Of a stretch of DNA of 64,000 nt, positions 50,986 through 63,587 are shown piece after piece. This DNA is from Anaeramoeba flamelloides. Taxonomy: Eukaryota > Metamonada > Anaeramoebidae. The notes beneath the pieces are model-generated. The model saw nothing but the letters and a program-made list of their open reading frames with translations. It was not told the DNA's origin and searched no databases. The stretch lies in NCBI GenBank assembly GCA_027625915.1, contig JANTQA010000029.1:558001-622000 (forward strand), read 5' to 3'. How positions within the stretch are numbered: the first letter of the stretch is position 1; every line of letters begins with the position of its first letter. The position numbers were made by a program, and so were the translations under genes.

Positions 50986-53408
50986 TCCACGATTTCTATT
51001 AACAAGAATGGAATGATAATTGAAGTAATCAGTATGTTTAACTTGGAATTTTTATTTTTATTTTTTTTAATAGGTTTGATTTTGAAGGGTTTTAAATCAA
51101 AAATTATTTTTTTGTTTTATTTATATTTGATTAGAATTTCAATCTTAACATACCATTTAATTCTTTAATATCATTTATTTTAATATTAATCAATTTTATT
51201 AGTTTTTTTTTTTTCAATATATTGAATTTTTAATTTTGAGAAAAAAAAGTGGATAGTAGGAGAAAATGTGGAGATATTGGTTTTTACAATTTTTCAGACA
51301 TTGTATATCTTCTTGATCAATCAATTCACAAGCTACCATTGAATGAAAAGATTGTTCAGAGATACCCAAAATGGATAATAGGCATTTAAGTTTGGAGAAA
51401 ATTAATTTACCAATTATAGTATTTTAAAAACCAGGTGTTTGTGATTTCTGGTTGTAAAAAATTAAAGTTGTCAAAATATATAATTATAGTTTTTTTTTCA
51501 AAGGGTGTTTATTTTTTTTTTAAAGAATTGTATTATTTAATCGCTTAATATCTGGGGATAATGTTTTTTTTTTAAAAATTTGTTTTTTTGGATGATAACG
51601 ATCTGAATTTGGATAGACTATTGTTAAAACCAACTCCTTATTCACTATTTTGGTTTTAAAAACTACCAAAATCTTTTACTGGGAATTAAAAAAAAAATAA
51701 AATATTTTTAACTTTTTTTTATTTTTTAGTTACTCAAATCAAATAAATTTAAAGGTGAGTCCAAAAAGGGAGTGTTTCACTTGTTTGTGATCAAAAATTT
51801 TAAATAAATAAAGAAAATCATTTTATTTTTTTGTAAAGATTGAAATTTTACTTTGGAATTTTCTTTTGAAAAAATACAACTCTTGTTTTATTTTTGTACC
51901 GAGTGGAATACACACCACCAAAACAAAAAAATTTTTAAAACCCAAAATTGAAATAAAACTATCCAATATTTCTGTGAGTTGAGAAAATATTTTTCTCTTT
52001 TATGTTATTTTCTTCAACCAAAAAAAGATAAAATATAATTACGACGAATCTTTCAAGTTACAAATGGTTTTATTCACGATGTGTACTTATAATTTTTAAA
52101 ATCCACATGGTAATAAATAATCTCAAAAAGTAAATCTCATTAATAGAAATGAGTACCAAATCCCATAGGTTTATTAAAGATTAACTGTTATTGAAGTAAA
52201 ATTTTACTTCAAAAAAAGCAATGAAAGACTGTTTTCCCATATTGGTCGAAATTAAATAACGTTTTATTGTTAGAAATTTAAAAAGAAAGGGTGGTTTTCC
52301 AAAAAAAATTGTCCAAAAATTAAAAATAAATACCTTCTAATTTTTCGGATAATTGTAAATTCAAGACATTTAGTTTTTCAAAACAGATCTATGTTGTATA
52401 AATCTCTTTGTGATAAAAAACAGTGAACCTAAACTTTTTTAACCTTGTTAAATTCAAATTTCCAAGAGTAACTCTTCTTTCCAAACCCAAATAAAAAACC
52501 ATAATTATTTCAAACAAACATAAAAGTTAAAAAATAAAAAAACAATAATTATTTCTACAAAATTCCCTAGACTAAATTGAAATCCCTATGCAAAATAATA
52601 AAACACAAAAGCACAGGTTCTTGAATATACAATATTTTTTATTGGGAACCTTTGTTAAATAGACAAGCCAACTTATTCTTGATCGAATAATTTTTTTTAA
52701 AAATAATTTTTAAAACATAAAAAGCATTAAAAATAATTGGAAAATTTAAGAATAAGCTCTGAAAATAGATGAACATTTTGCGAATAACGTGATTTAAAAA
52801 ACAATTTTGAAACCATCTTGAGAAGTTAAATAAGGTGAATTGTATTTTCTTAAATTTACAGATCAGACAGAAATCGGAATATTTTTTCGTGAATCCAAAT
52901 TGAGTTCTCAATTGAGTTTAGTCTAGCCATACAAAAAGAAATTATTATTTGCAAAAATTTGGAAACAGATTATATTTTCTAAATAAAAAAAATTTTCCAT
53001 TTTTATTCGCTTTGGGAACAATCAAAAAAATAGAACTCTTTGAATTCCTTTCTCAAATTCTTAAAATCTGTTTATTAATAAATTGAACTTATTAATTTTT
53101 TCAAGAACAATCCTTTTTTAAATTTCGATACAATGACTAAAAAGTGCTGGTTTGTCAATAGATTAACCACTTTTAGCTTTTAAACAGAAACTTCAAACGA
53201 ATTTTCAAAAGTAACACTTAATTTTTCAAAAATTCTCAAGAAGACTACAACGATCTGGTTTCTGTTGTTAAACGCAATTAAACATGGAAAGATTCACTTT
53301 ATTGAGGTTGAAAAAAAAAAAACAAAACAGGAATTATTTTTTTTTACTTTACAACTTTATTAAATAAATTGTGGATTAATTTGTTTCAATTGAACAAACC
53401 AAACCTTG
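50986..53408. other. Intergenic, one possible coding scrap
   Basis: A/T-rich DNA before the kinase gene. At about 51245-51425 on the minus strand about 65 codons stay open with a coding-like composition (KLIFSKLKCLLSILGISEQS, FHSMVACELIDQEDIQCLKN), with no recognised family and no clear splice borders. Possibly a gene relic. Open frames 50974-51168 (+) and 52639-52911 (-) are hydrophobic low-complexity translations. Nothing else seen. Confidence 0.35.
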
Positions 53409-56400
53409 ATGTCCAATTACAAAATGTATTCACAAAACAGTTTTGTTACAGCACAAAAAAGGAGTTCCCTCTCTTACCACTTCAAAAAAACAACCAAAAC
53501 CAAAACCAAAATCAAAACACAAAACAAAAACAAAAACAAAAACATTACACCAAAAGAAAATTTTGAATGGATTGACTGTACGTCACCACAAAAAACAGAA
53601 ACGAAACAAAACCGAAATGCCACTGAAAAAAAAATTAAACACGTTCAAAATAAAAAGGCGCTGGAAAAGAAAAAGAAATCCAAAAAAAATGTCTTAAAAA
53701 CAAAAAAAAACACTGGAGCGCTTTTTATTGATCTGTCTCCCCATGAAAAGAAAAAATTGAGGCCAAAGCTAACAAAAATACAAGGCCTGAAAAAACAAAA
53801 CACAAACTCTCCAAAGCAAAAAACCAATTCTTTTGACCAAGTCGAATGGAAACAGTTATCACCAAAAAGTGTGTCTTCCCATATACCGACTTTTTTAAAA
53901 ACACACAGAACTCCGTTTAGCTTTGATGAAAGCACTTTTAAAAAACTCCAAAAAATTAATAAAAAGGAATTTAATGAGATTTCAAAACAAAAGAAAGATG
54001 GAAATGAAAAAAATAAAAAAAAAGTAGCAGAAAAACAAACAAACAAGCAAGTCCAAAAAAATATATCTAACCAAAAAATGAAAAGAAACGAGAACGAGAA
54101 CGAGAATGAGAAAGAGAACGAGAACGAGAACGAGAACGAGAATCAGAAAGAGAAAGAGAATGAGAACGAACAAACAATAAAAAAAAACAATCAACAAAAA
54201 GAACAAGCTTTCAAGGGCTTTGAGATAGAAGAAGGCGAAGAAAACCCCGAGGAATATGGAAAAGGAGGCTACCACCCTGTTAAGATTGGTGAAGTATATA
54301 AAAAACGATACAAAGTCTTGACAAAAATTGGGTGGGGCTATTTTTCAACCGTTTGGCTTGCCGAAGACATCAAGTATGGTGGTAAAAGTGTTCGAATAAA
54401 ATCTGGTGAAATTCTAAAGCCACAGAAATATGTAGCTTTAAAAATTGTGAAATCCTCCAAAATTTTTGCACAAGTTGCCATTGACGAAATTAAACTTTTA
54501 TTAAAATCTTCAGAGGTCGACAAAAACAATTCTTCACATGTTGTTCGTTTGTTGGATCATTTTTTACATAAAGGGCCAAACGGAAAACGTAAATATTTCG
54601 AATTACTAAGATTTTTTCTTTTTTATCAATTTGCAATGTCAATTAGATCATTTTTACTTTATTTTTTTCATCGTTCTTTTTCAATTCAAACAAATTAATT
54701 GAATTAAGAAATTACCTTTTGCTGTTAAATTAAAAAATACTGTTGTTAAAAGAGCCCTTACAGACTTGGTAAATCTGTGATTCAAAATAGAAGCCGTGCA
54801 TCTTTTTTCTATAGAAGGTTTACATACAGTCATTTCCAATTTTAAGACACAAACTTTCAACGAATTTTAAGGTACGATAAAAATCCCAAATTAAAGCACA
54901 TTTTTTGGAATTTGGATTTTACTATTTATTTTACTACTGTAGTCAAAATAAAGCGTTCAAAAAAATTTAATGCGCGTTTCAAAATAAAAAGCGTGTTTTT
55001 TTTGTTATAGAAGACCTATACATTAACCAATCAAAGAAACTGATAATAAAGCCTAAAAAAATATGGTATTGGTTTCTTAAAGTTCTATTATTTCAAAAGA
55101 ATTTCTAAAAATAAAGGATCAAATTGCAAAATTTATTCAAAAAATAGAGTAAATTTTTCATAGAGAAAATTTTTATCATCAAAAAAACAAAAAATTTCAA
55201 AAAAATTGTGAATATTTACAAAAATTTTCAACTATTTGCATGAATAATTTAAATTTTACTGAAAATATCCAGACCTTTACTTTCAAAATTGATTTGAACT
55301 TAGGTATACTATTTGGTAGTAGATTGGATGTTGCCTTGGTACAAGAAGAAAAAAAAGCACGGTTAATATTTTGAAACACGGATTATGGTCTTTGTGCACG
55401 CATTGTTTTGATCACTGTAGTATCTAATTTTGTATCTTAATTGGATTTTTTTTTTTTACACAAATAATTTTACTAGAATTTTAATTTTGTGCCTTAATTT
55501 GAAATTTTTATCGTGCCTTAAATTTCGTTGAAAGTTTGTTTCTTAAAATTGGAGCTAACTGTATCAAATGATCATAAAAACTGACAAAAAAACCAAAAAG
55601 TAAATCCGATATTGCTTTCGTAAAGTTCTACAATCAAAAAAGATATTCTAAAAATAAAGAATCAGATCTTAAAAAGTTCTCAAAAAATTAAAACCATTTT
55701 TAGAGAGAATTTTTCTAAAAAAATATCAATTTCAGAAAAATCAAGAAACAAATTACATTCAAATTCAATTCCCAATTTAAATGTTTTCATAAAATATCAA
55801 GTGTTTTACCTTCAAACTTGATTTGCATGCGGGTATACTATTAAATACTAAATTAGGGGCTGTGTTGGAACAAAATGAAAAAAAACATTAAATTTGATAA
55901 AAATTCGAAAAATTATGAAAAATTTTAAACAAACTCAATTCGACATTTTTGTTACAAGATGCCGATAATTGAATCAAACATATTTTCATAAAAATGTTCA
56001 TTCAGCCCACATTTTAACACAAATTGTTATATTTCAAGCAAATAAAAAATTTGGACAAAATTAAAGAATAAATTTGAACGAAAAAACAATTTTCTAATTT
56101 TTAAAGTGGCAATTTTTTACTTTTTAAAAATATAAATTTAATTTTTTTATTTGAAAACTTGATGGACTGTTTAAAAATAAAAGTTTTTGGAATATTTCAG
56201 ATAAATTTAAAACAAAAAGAAAAAAAAAGAAAATTGTTTACGAAGTGCCACGAAATTTTCACAAAAAGTTGGTTTAAATATGATATAAAATCATTTAACA
56301 TTGAAAAAAAAATGTATTATTTTGTACATCTACCTTTCCTGTATTTAGAAAATTGCATTTTTTGCAAATTCTTTTTGAATTGTAAAGTCTTCATGAAGTT

Positions 56401-59400
56401 ATTATTTGAAATATTCTCGGAAATACCCAGAAAACGACAATACAGAAAATATTTTAAAACCTGAAAAACACTTTTTGAAGGACTTCTAAGAAATACAAGT
56501 GCCAATATATTTTTTTTTAATGGTAAAATTGAAATTTTACTGCAGAAAAAAAATGTGAAAAATTGGCAAACTGTATCTTTAGGGATATTATTCAACTCAT
56601 TTTATGCCAAAGAAATTGATATCTTTGATGTATGTAGTATTTCTGATCATTTAGAGACGATATTAGCAAAAAGAGAGAACATGTATCTGTAAAGACGATT
56701 TCTGATTGTGTATCATGACAAAAAAATTTTTAATCTCAAAGACAATCCAAAAATAACATAGTAATATCCAATCTTACACACACGTATCCTAACCTACATA
56801 AGGTGAAACAAACCAAACCTTATTTATATTTCCATTCCATAAAAAACACTGATTTAATTCAACATAACCAAACCACAAACCATACCAAACACAACACACA
56901 CAAACAAACTCAGACAAACTCTAGAAAACACATGTACTTACCCTAAAAAGTAATAACATACTCAAATATTCTCAAAAGGCACCAAAAATTCTTAAGGGAG
57001 GTTTAAGGAAGAAAATTCAAAAGAAAAAATATTTTGTCAAAAAGTAAAATTGTTATTTTACCATAAACATTGATCTCTGAACCCTCGGGTTTCTTAGAAG
57101 TTCTTCATAAAGTGTTTTTAAGGTTTTAAAAACTTTTATGTATTCCCGATTTCCGGGTATTTTCGAGAATATTTGATAGATTCTCATCAAGTTGAAGATG
57201 TGTCTCTTTAGTTCAATTTCTCAAACCCTTTCGCCTGAATTTTCTCATTAATAACAACAACAATACAAATTGAGATCTTTCATTTTGTTTTTTCGGATTT
57301 GTCATATTTAAATTGTAAAAAAAATTATCGTGAAAAAAAAATGTATTTAAAAAGAGATAATTTTGTTCTTATGAAATACAATGCTATTAGATTATGGGAA
57401 TATTCTTTGATTAACGTTTTTATCAGAATATGACCATAGTTAAAATTGTCCACCTTTTCGCGAAAATGTTCTTTTATTATTATTATTGAAGAAGTAAAAA
57501 ATATCCACTCTAGATGTATTTTTACTTAAATTTATAAAAGGGTATTTAAGCGTAAAATCATATGTTTCACGATTGTTCATGGAAATGACATACCCAAATG
57601 ATCTTTATGGTTAAAAAGAAAAAACATAAAATTAAAAAGAAAAAAGAGAAAAAAAACGAAAAAGAAAAAAAATAAAGAAATTTAAAAAGGTTTATAAGGA
57701 GCAATTGGTAAAAAACAAAAAAAATTCAAACCAATGCTCTCTTTAATGAAGAAGACCCGATAATCACAGCCACAGTACTTTTGGTTGATATAATAATTTG
57801 ATAATTGATCATGAATGTTCAATTGGGGAGCGTTGTTTAAGTTGTTGCAATTTCCTTTTTTTTTTTTTTTGATCATATTTGCTTTAAACCTTAGGTCATT
57901 TTTAGCCTTTGCTTTTTTGGTTTTTATTTTCAAGTTTAGGATACTTTGGTGTTACAGTGTCACAGTATTAGCAAGTTACCACTTGATATTTTCCTTTGTA
58001 ACTCTTCTTCAAAATAAAAAGAAAATTCAGCCAGGGGAAAAAATGGAAAAAAAAATGAAAATGGTCTTTTGTATTTATTTCTTTCTTTCTTTATTTAGAG
58101 AAAGGAGTAATTAAAGAAAATTTTATCAAATAAAAAAAAAGAGAAGAAGAAAAATAATTAAAATATCAATAAAAAATAATAATATCATTTACATGACAAA
58201 GAAAATGGTCTTTTGTAATTTAAAATTTTCTCCAAAATTTAAATGAATTAACCTTCAAAATTGATCTAAAATTGGGTATAATATTGAATACTAAATCAGA
58301 TATTACTTTGAAACAGGAAGAAGAAAAAAGCAATAAGTTTTTATTTGATACATGGGTTTTATACTCTGAACAAGGGTATTTTGAATACTGTTAATTGTTC
58401 CAAAATTTCATTTAATATCCCTAAAAATTTTAAATAAATTAGAAAATATGAAAATAAAAAAGAAAAAATGATTCTGATCTAAAAATTGAAATATTTTTTT
58501 TACGAATAATATTGGATAAAACTCAAAGAATATGTTCTATTTATTGAATTAAATTGGAAACAATACAGTAAAGAACCGTAGAGGGCCCATGTTTTTCAGA
58601 ATTCAAAAGAATAGAGTAAAATCCAAGATTTAACTCAATTCTTATAAATTCTGGAAAATCTAACGAAAATTTTTTTTTAATTTTTGAAAATAAAAAGAAA
58701 ATTTTTGAAACTTTCTAATCAAAAAAAAAAATTAAAAAAAAGCTAACGACTGTTTTCTTGGGGTTTTCTGTTTTATCTGGAAAGTGTTCTAGGTTTTTTT
58801 GAGGTTTTCTATTTTATTTGTGAAGTGTTCTAGGTTTTTTTTACTTTAGAAATAAACAGAAAATTCAAGAAAACCAAACGAAAAGTGTCCATAGAGTGCC
58901 TAGATTTTCTTGAGGTCTACTGTTTTGATACGAAAATTTATTGATTTTCGTTAGGTTTTTTTTACTTTAGAAATAAACAGAATAACTCAAGAAAACCTAA
59001 CGATGATTTTCCAAAATTCAAAAGAATAGAATAAATTTTTTTATTCCACTCAATTCTTTTAAATACTGGAAAACCTAATTACCCTGACAGAAAAAAAGTT
59101 TACTTTAAAAAGTAAATTAAAAATATTTTTTTAAATAAAAAAAATATTTATATATGCTTATAATTTCAACAAATACAATGTTTAATTTATTTCAAAACTG
59201 ATCATTTGCTAGGGGGGGGTATATTATTGGAAAAGAAAAAAAATTTCAAATTTTTTACAATTATTTAAAAGTTACTTTTGATTGAAAACTATTTAAAACC
59301 ATTGGGAAAATTACAAAAAGTTAACCCAGGTCATGATTAATTTAAGAATTAATTATTGTTTATTTGATAATAATATCCACAAAAACTTAAATAATTAGAA

Positions 59401-60831
59401 ACAAAAAAAAACTATTGTATTTTAATTCAAAATTAAAAACAATAATTTTTAAAAATTTTCAAACATTTATCATTACTGGTTTCTATAACCAAAATTCAAT
59501 TGATACTCAATTATTAAATAATAAAAATATGTTTTATTTAATTTTTATCTTTATAATATATTAAACAATATATAATATTATGGGATTTTACAATTATAAT
59601 ACCTTCTAAATAAATTATTAACCAAAATAAAAAATTAAAAGATATTTGCTTGATTTTTGAATTTTTAGATCAGTGTAATTTACTCGAGATACTAAGAAAA
59701 TATGGATCAAACCAAGGATTGCCCATTGGAATTATCAAAGCAATTACGAAGCACATTTTAATTGGACTTGATCATTTACATTCTAAATGTAAAATTATTC
59801 ATACTGATATCAAACCAGAAAATATTATGCTTTTTACTAAAATTGGGAAAATTCCAGAAAGATTAAAAAATAAAATGACACATTATAATAATTCAAATAA
59901 TAATAATAAGAAGAATAAGAATAATAATAATAATAACACAAACAATAATGAATCGATCATTTTACAGGAGAAAGAAAGCATCATCGAAACAAACATAGAA
60001 AAAACTTCAGAACCGTTAATTGATGAATTTTATGAAATAACATACAAATCCAAAATAACGAGTCGGTCTTTTATACCACGTGAAAGTAAATTACAAATAA
60101 TTAAAAAAACTACAAATAACACAATAAAATCTCTTAAAAAAATAAAGAAAAAGAAAAAGAAAAAAGATCTAGAAAAAATCAATTTGGGAATATTAAAAAA
60201 AAGTCCAAATAAAAGAAAAATTAGAAAGATTCTTTCATTAGATAATATTGATCCAAAAAAAATTAAATGTAAAATCGTGGATTTAGGAAATGCCTGTTGG
60301 TATGATCATCACTTTTCGAGTTCAATACAGACAAGAGAATATAGAAGTCCAGAAGTAATTTTAGGGCACGGGTATAACGAAAAGACAGACATTTGGTCTT
60401 TGGGATGCGTAATTTTTGAATTGATCACTGGCGACTTGTTATTTGAGCCTGCAAAGGGTGATGATTATTCAAAAGATGAGGACCATATAGCTTTAATGAT
60501 AGAATTATTTGGAAACATTCCTAATTCCTTTTTAGAAAAATGCTCAAAGGCAGACAACGTCTTTGAAACAAATGGAGAATTGAAAACCATTAAGAATTTA
60601 CATTTCTGGCCCATTAAAGATATATTAATTGAAAAATATGATTTTAATGAAAAAGATGCACAAGAAATCTCAGATTTTCTAACACCAATGTTTGAATATG
60701 AGACAAATAAAAGAATATCAGCTAAGAATTGCCTAAATAGTGCTTGGCTTAGTGAAACCAATAAAGAAAAGGAAAAAGAAAAGGAAAAGGAAAAGATCAA
60801 TGAAAATGTGGATATTATTGCTAAAATTTAA
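53409..60831 (+). CDS. SR-protein kinase (SRPK family), two exons
   Basis: Exon 1 is 53409-54588 (393 codons plus one base) and exon 2 is 59642-60831. Joining donor AAAAC|GTAAAT to acceptor AAAAG|ATATTTGC rebuilds the SRPK signature NGK-H-ICLIFEFL (human ...HICMVFEVL) with the His codon split C/AT, so the 5,053-base phase-1 intron is convincing. The product is 789 residues. Residues 1-285 form a Lys/Asn/Glu-rich low-complexity N terminus. Then YKVLTKIGWGYFSTVWLAED (glycine loop), YVALKIVKS (catalytic Lys), AIDEIKLLL (helix C Glu), CKIIHTDIKPENIML (HTD loop), an Asn/Lys-rich spacer of about 130 residues, CKIVDLGNACW (DLG), IQTREYRSPEVILG, WSLGCVIFELITGD. A spacer splitting the kinase lobes is the SRPK hallmark. 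It phosphorylates Arg-Ser domains of splicing factors. The frame is open above ATG 53409 only from a TTG. Confidence 0.94.
54835..55563. mobile_element. Tc1/mariner-like MITE interrupted by a second element
   Basis: Left arm TACAGTCATTTCCAATTTTA, then AAACTTTCAACGAATTTTAA, GGTACGATAAAAATCCCAAA, TTAAAGCACA. The right arm read inversely is TACAGTTAGCTCCAATTTTA, AAACTTTCAACGAAATTTAA, GGCACGATAAAAATTTCAAA, TTAAGGCACA: a terminal repeat of about 76 bases. The interior is split by the family B element at 54947-55417, showing the order of arrival. Related MITEs lie at 3656-3857 and 19989-20172. Confidence 0.8.
54947..55417 (+). mobile_element. Family B Tc/mariner-like element nested in a MITE
   Basis: Ends CTGTAGTCAAAATAAAG and, inverted at the right, CAGTGATCAAAACAATG, each flanked by TA, the usual Tc/mariner target duplication. 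Collinear with 11241-11726. At 471 bases it is too short for a transposase, and no conserved frame is shared by the copies. Confidence 0.7.
55575..55895 (+). repeat. Family B fragment
   Basis: Starts inside the element (GACAAAAAAACCAAAAAGTAAA...TTTCGTAAAGTTCTA) and continues with AAAATAAAGAATCAGATC, TTTACCTTCAAACTTGATTTG and GGGTATACTATTAAATACTA, all in the same order as in 54947-55417. Outer ends are missing. Confidence 0.6.
56159..57950. pseudogene. Inverted pair of decayed coding relics
   Basis: On the plus strand, 56380-56480 reads LLFEIFSEIPRKRQYRKYFK then, in a shifted frame, KTLFEGLLRNTSANIFFNGK and SLGILFNSFYAKEIDIFDVC. On the minus strand, 57180 down to 57040 reads QIFSKIPGNREYIKVFKTLK TLYEELLRNPRVQRSMF. 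These are clear relatives: IFS-IP--R-Y-K-FKTLKTL-E-LLRN. DNA similarity extends over at least 140 bases in inverted orientation. Further upstream on the minus strand (to about 57950) coding-like scraps continue (RETYDFTLKYPFINLSKNTS; FREKVDNFNYGHILIKTLIK). I do not recognise the family. It is either an old gene duplicated head-on or part of an unknown element, now broken, inside the kinase intron. Confidence 0.45.
58205..58400 (+). repeat. Family B fragment
   Basis: AACCTTCAAAATTGATCTAAA, TTGGGTATAATATTGAATACTA, TTTGAAACAGGAAGAAGAAAAAAGC and GATACATGGGTTTTAT match the right half of 54947-55417 in order. Both ends are absent. Confidence 0.55.
58585..59085. repeat. Palindromic-module array
   Basis: Opens with a good type-i palindrome (CAGAATTCAAAAGAATAGAG...CTCAATTCTTATAAATTCTG), then CTAACGAAAATTTTTTTTTA, a palindrome around GTTTTCTTGGGGTTTTCTG, two AAGTGTTCTAGGTTTTTTT units, AGAAATAAACAGAAAATTCA, AGAAATAAACAGAATAACTC, CAAGAAAACCTAACGA and a closing type-i module. 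Same vocabulary as the other arrays; last element before the SRPK acceptor. Confidence 0.78.
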
Positions 60832-62289
60832 TATATGAATATATAGATTTTTTTTCGTTTGTTTAAAGTTTACTTAATAAAATAAATTATTTATTTTTGA
60901 ATAAATATTTACTTTTTAGTTTTTTTTTCTTATTTTTTTTTTTATAAATGGAAATGATCAAAAATCGATATCCAGTAATGGACAAAAGTTTGTGAATTCA
61001 ATGAAAGGAGGGAATGAACAAACAAATGAAGGTTTTATTCTCAAATTGCATAATATTCTCAATGTCTGATATAAAAATTTAAAATCCCCAAATTGATAGT
61101 TTTTTGATTACAACTTTCATTCTTCCATTTTCAATTTAGCATAGTCTATCGAATATAAAGAACAGTAAAAAGGATTTGTCTATTTTGTCTTCAACTTTAT
61201 AAAATTGCATTGGAACAACTATATTTCATTATTTCATTATTAATCTCATTTTTGTCTCGCTCTCTCTAATTTGTTATAAAATATAAAAAAAAATGATAGT
61301 TTAAATTGAAATTGAAAAAGAAAAATCTTGATTCTTTGATTTTATTTTTAGAACATTCGACTTTTATTTTTTTTTTACTTCAAGAATAATGAAAAATAAG
61401 TTTTAAACTTGGAGGAAAAAAAATCGAATAGAGAAAACATAAAATTAAAAAAAAAATGAGAAAAAAATGTTTAAGTGTTGGGAAAAAAGTTCAAAATGAG
61501 CTTTAATTGGGAACCTTGGTGAAAAAGAAAAGTAAAACCAATTTATAATAGAAACAAATTAACTTTATGAAAAAGTCCAGTATAATATTTTTTATTAAAT
61601 CAATCAAAAAAATTTTAAACCTCCTTGATTATTAAAATTGTTAAAATGGATTTGGAGATCTCAAAAAAAGTCAATTTTTTCAACAAATTTTTAATTATTA
61701 AACAACCCAAGAATAACTCAAACCAAAAGATAGTGTTAAAGAAATTGCAATTGTGTTAAATTCTGTATTTTGTCTTTAATCATCTATTTTTTCTTTTATT
61801 TATTAATTTTATTTAACATTTTGAATTGTGTTCTCAATTAAAAATCACATTTAACTTTTTTTTTGTTATTAAAAATTTTTATCTAACTGGTTAGTAAAAA
61901 TGAGATTTTATGATTTTAAAGTGATTTTTATTGGAGATATTTTTTAAAAAACTTCAAGACGTATATAATTCAATATTAATGATTTAAGAGATTAAATAAA
62001 GGTATTCTTGTTTACTAGTTATGTATTTTATGGTTTCTTTGATTCTTTTACTTTAATTTATTTTAAGAGATTTTCTCCAAGCATTCCAATATCTTTTAAA
62101 TTTAAAACATATTTATTATAAATGATCTCAATTTTCAATATTTTTTTTGGACAGCTTGAGTGAAAATTTGGAGTTATTAAATTAATATAATTTTAACAAA
62201 GATTTAACAATAAAATTACCAGAAAATTTGAATATTTAAATCGTCTTAAAAAATAAATATTAGTTTTATAAGATGTTGCTGTAATTCTA
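60832..62289. other. Intergenic, no gene seen
   Basis: 3' flank of the kinase gene. A/T-rich with no supportable open frame or RNA. Confidence 0.45.
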
Positions 62290-62600
62290 ATAACTTTGTC
62301 TACTGTTAGATTTTCTTGAGTTTTCGATTTATTTGTAAAATCAAAAGATTTTCTTTAGGTTTTTTTTACTTTAGAACTAAACCGAAAATTTTAATAAATT
62401 TTCGGTTTATTTCATAAAGTAAAAAAAACCTAGAACACTTTTAAGATAAAACAGAACACTTCAAGAAAACAGTCATTAGTTTTTCCAAAATTTAAAAAAA
62501 GTGAGTAAAATCCTTGATTTTTGTCCAATCCTTTGAATTTTGAATAAGTTTTCTTATTTTTTTTTTAATTTCTTTAATTAAAAAATAAATTAAGCACACA
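62290..62600. repeat. Palindromic-module array
   Basis: GTTAGATTTTCTTGAGTTTTC, a near-perfect type-ii palindrome (AACCGAAAATTTTAATAAAT / TTTTCGGTTTATTTCATAAAG), AAAAAACCTAGAACACTT, AAGAAAACAG and a degenerate type-i module (AAAATTTAAAAAAAGTGAGT...CCAATCCTTTGAATTTTG). Confidence 0.7.
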
Positions 62601-63587
62601 GAGAACTTTACTAAACTCAAAAACACTCCCCAAATATCTTTTTAAATAAAAAGAAAAATAAAAAATCTTTATTTAAAACACAAAACTATTTTAGTTATCC
62701 AAAAAGTTCAACAATTCAACAATTCATAACATTTTCCTAATATTTAAATAGATATTAATAAAACTTATAAAATCACAAATAAAATTTTGTCCTTTATGTT
62801 TAAAAATGCTAACATTAAGAAATAATGTAGAATCTCGATATTTTTTTCTCTTGTATTGCCCTTCCTATGAAAATGATAAATTCATTTTTTAACAATAATA
62901 AAGTAATTTTAAACCAAATACAAAACTAAAATGAATTTGAAATTACTTTATTCTTGTTAAATACATGAATTACAAGCTTAATTTTCCTAAAAGAAAATTT
63001 AGTATATCAGAATACTGATAGTGTAATAGTCCACTTCTTCCTCAATAATAAGAAAAAAAAAAAAACTAAAAATTTGATCAATTAAATGTTGAAATAATTA
63101 AAAAATTAAAGATTCCTCATTTGATTTACTTTCATTCTTTTCATAAAAAGAATAATAAAAGATATTTTGTTTTCAATATCCCATTTCACTCCAAAAAATG
63201 TGTTTTCTCACAATTAATAATTTTTAAAATTTGAAAATTTACCTACTTCCAAAAATTCATTTTAAAAATGATCTGCACTATTCGAGTTTTTTTCCTCGTT
63301 TAAATTTATGATATTGTTTTGTTATAATTGAAAATTCCACTAACAACAGAATAATAATTAACAAGTATTGAATTTTGCAATTATTAACTTGAAAGAAAAA
63401 ATATTTTATTCCTTGATTTTACTTTTTTCATTTTTGCATATTTAATTTTTTTAAGAATTGAAAAACAAAACAAAAATGAAAATAATAATAAAAAAAGAAA
63501 AATTATTTTTTGATGTGAAATTTAATATAATAATTTGAAATTTTTGCTTTATGTATTAATATAAAGATTTATTAAAATTGTTAATTT
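62601..63587. other. Intergenic, 3' flank of the Rab gene
   Basis: A/T-rich spacer without recognisable gene or repeat family. Confidence 0.45.

Larger units (their letters stand above)
54589..59641 (+). other. 5.05-kb phase-1 intron of the SRPK gene, packed with elements
   Basis: GTAAAT donor; an AAG acceptor with a purine-rich rather than pyrimidine-rich run before it. Contents left to right: a Tc1/mariner-like MITE carrying another element inside it (54835-55563), a second family B fragment (55575-55895), an inverted pair of decayed coding relics (56159-57950), a third family B fragment (58205-58400) and a palindromic-module array (58585-59085). Confidence 0.85.

Noticed and set aside
57815-58114. 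99-codon hydrophobic plus-strand frame resembling a membrane protein
   Set aside because: Antisense to a Lys/Ala-rich minus-strand scrap and to a poly-T run; no start context and no family. Kept only as part of the relic region.
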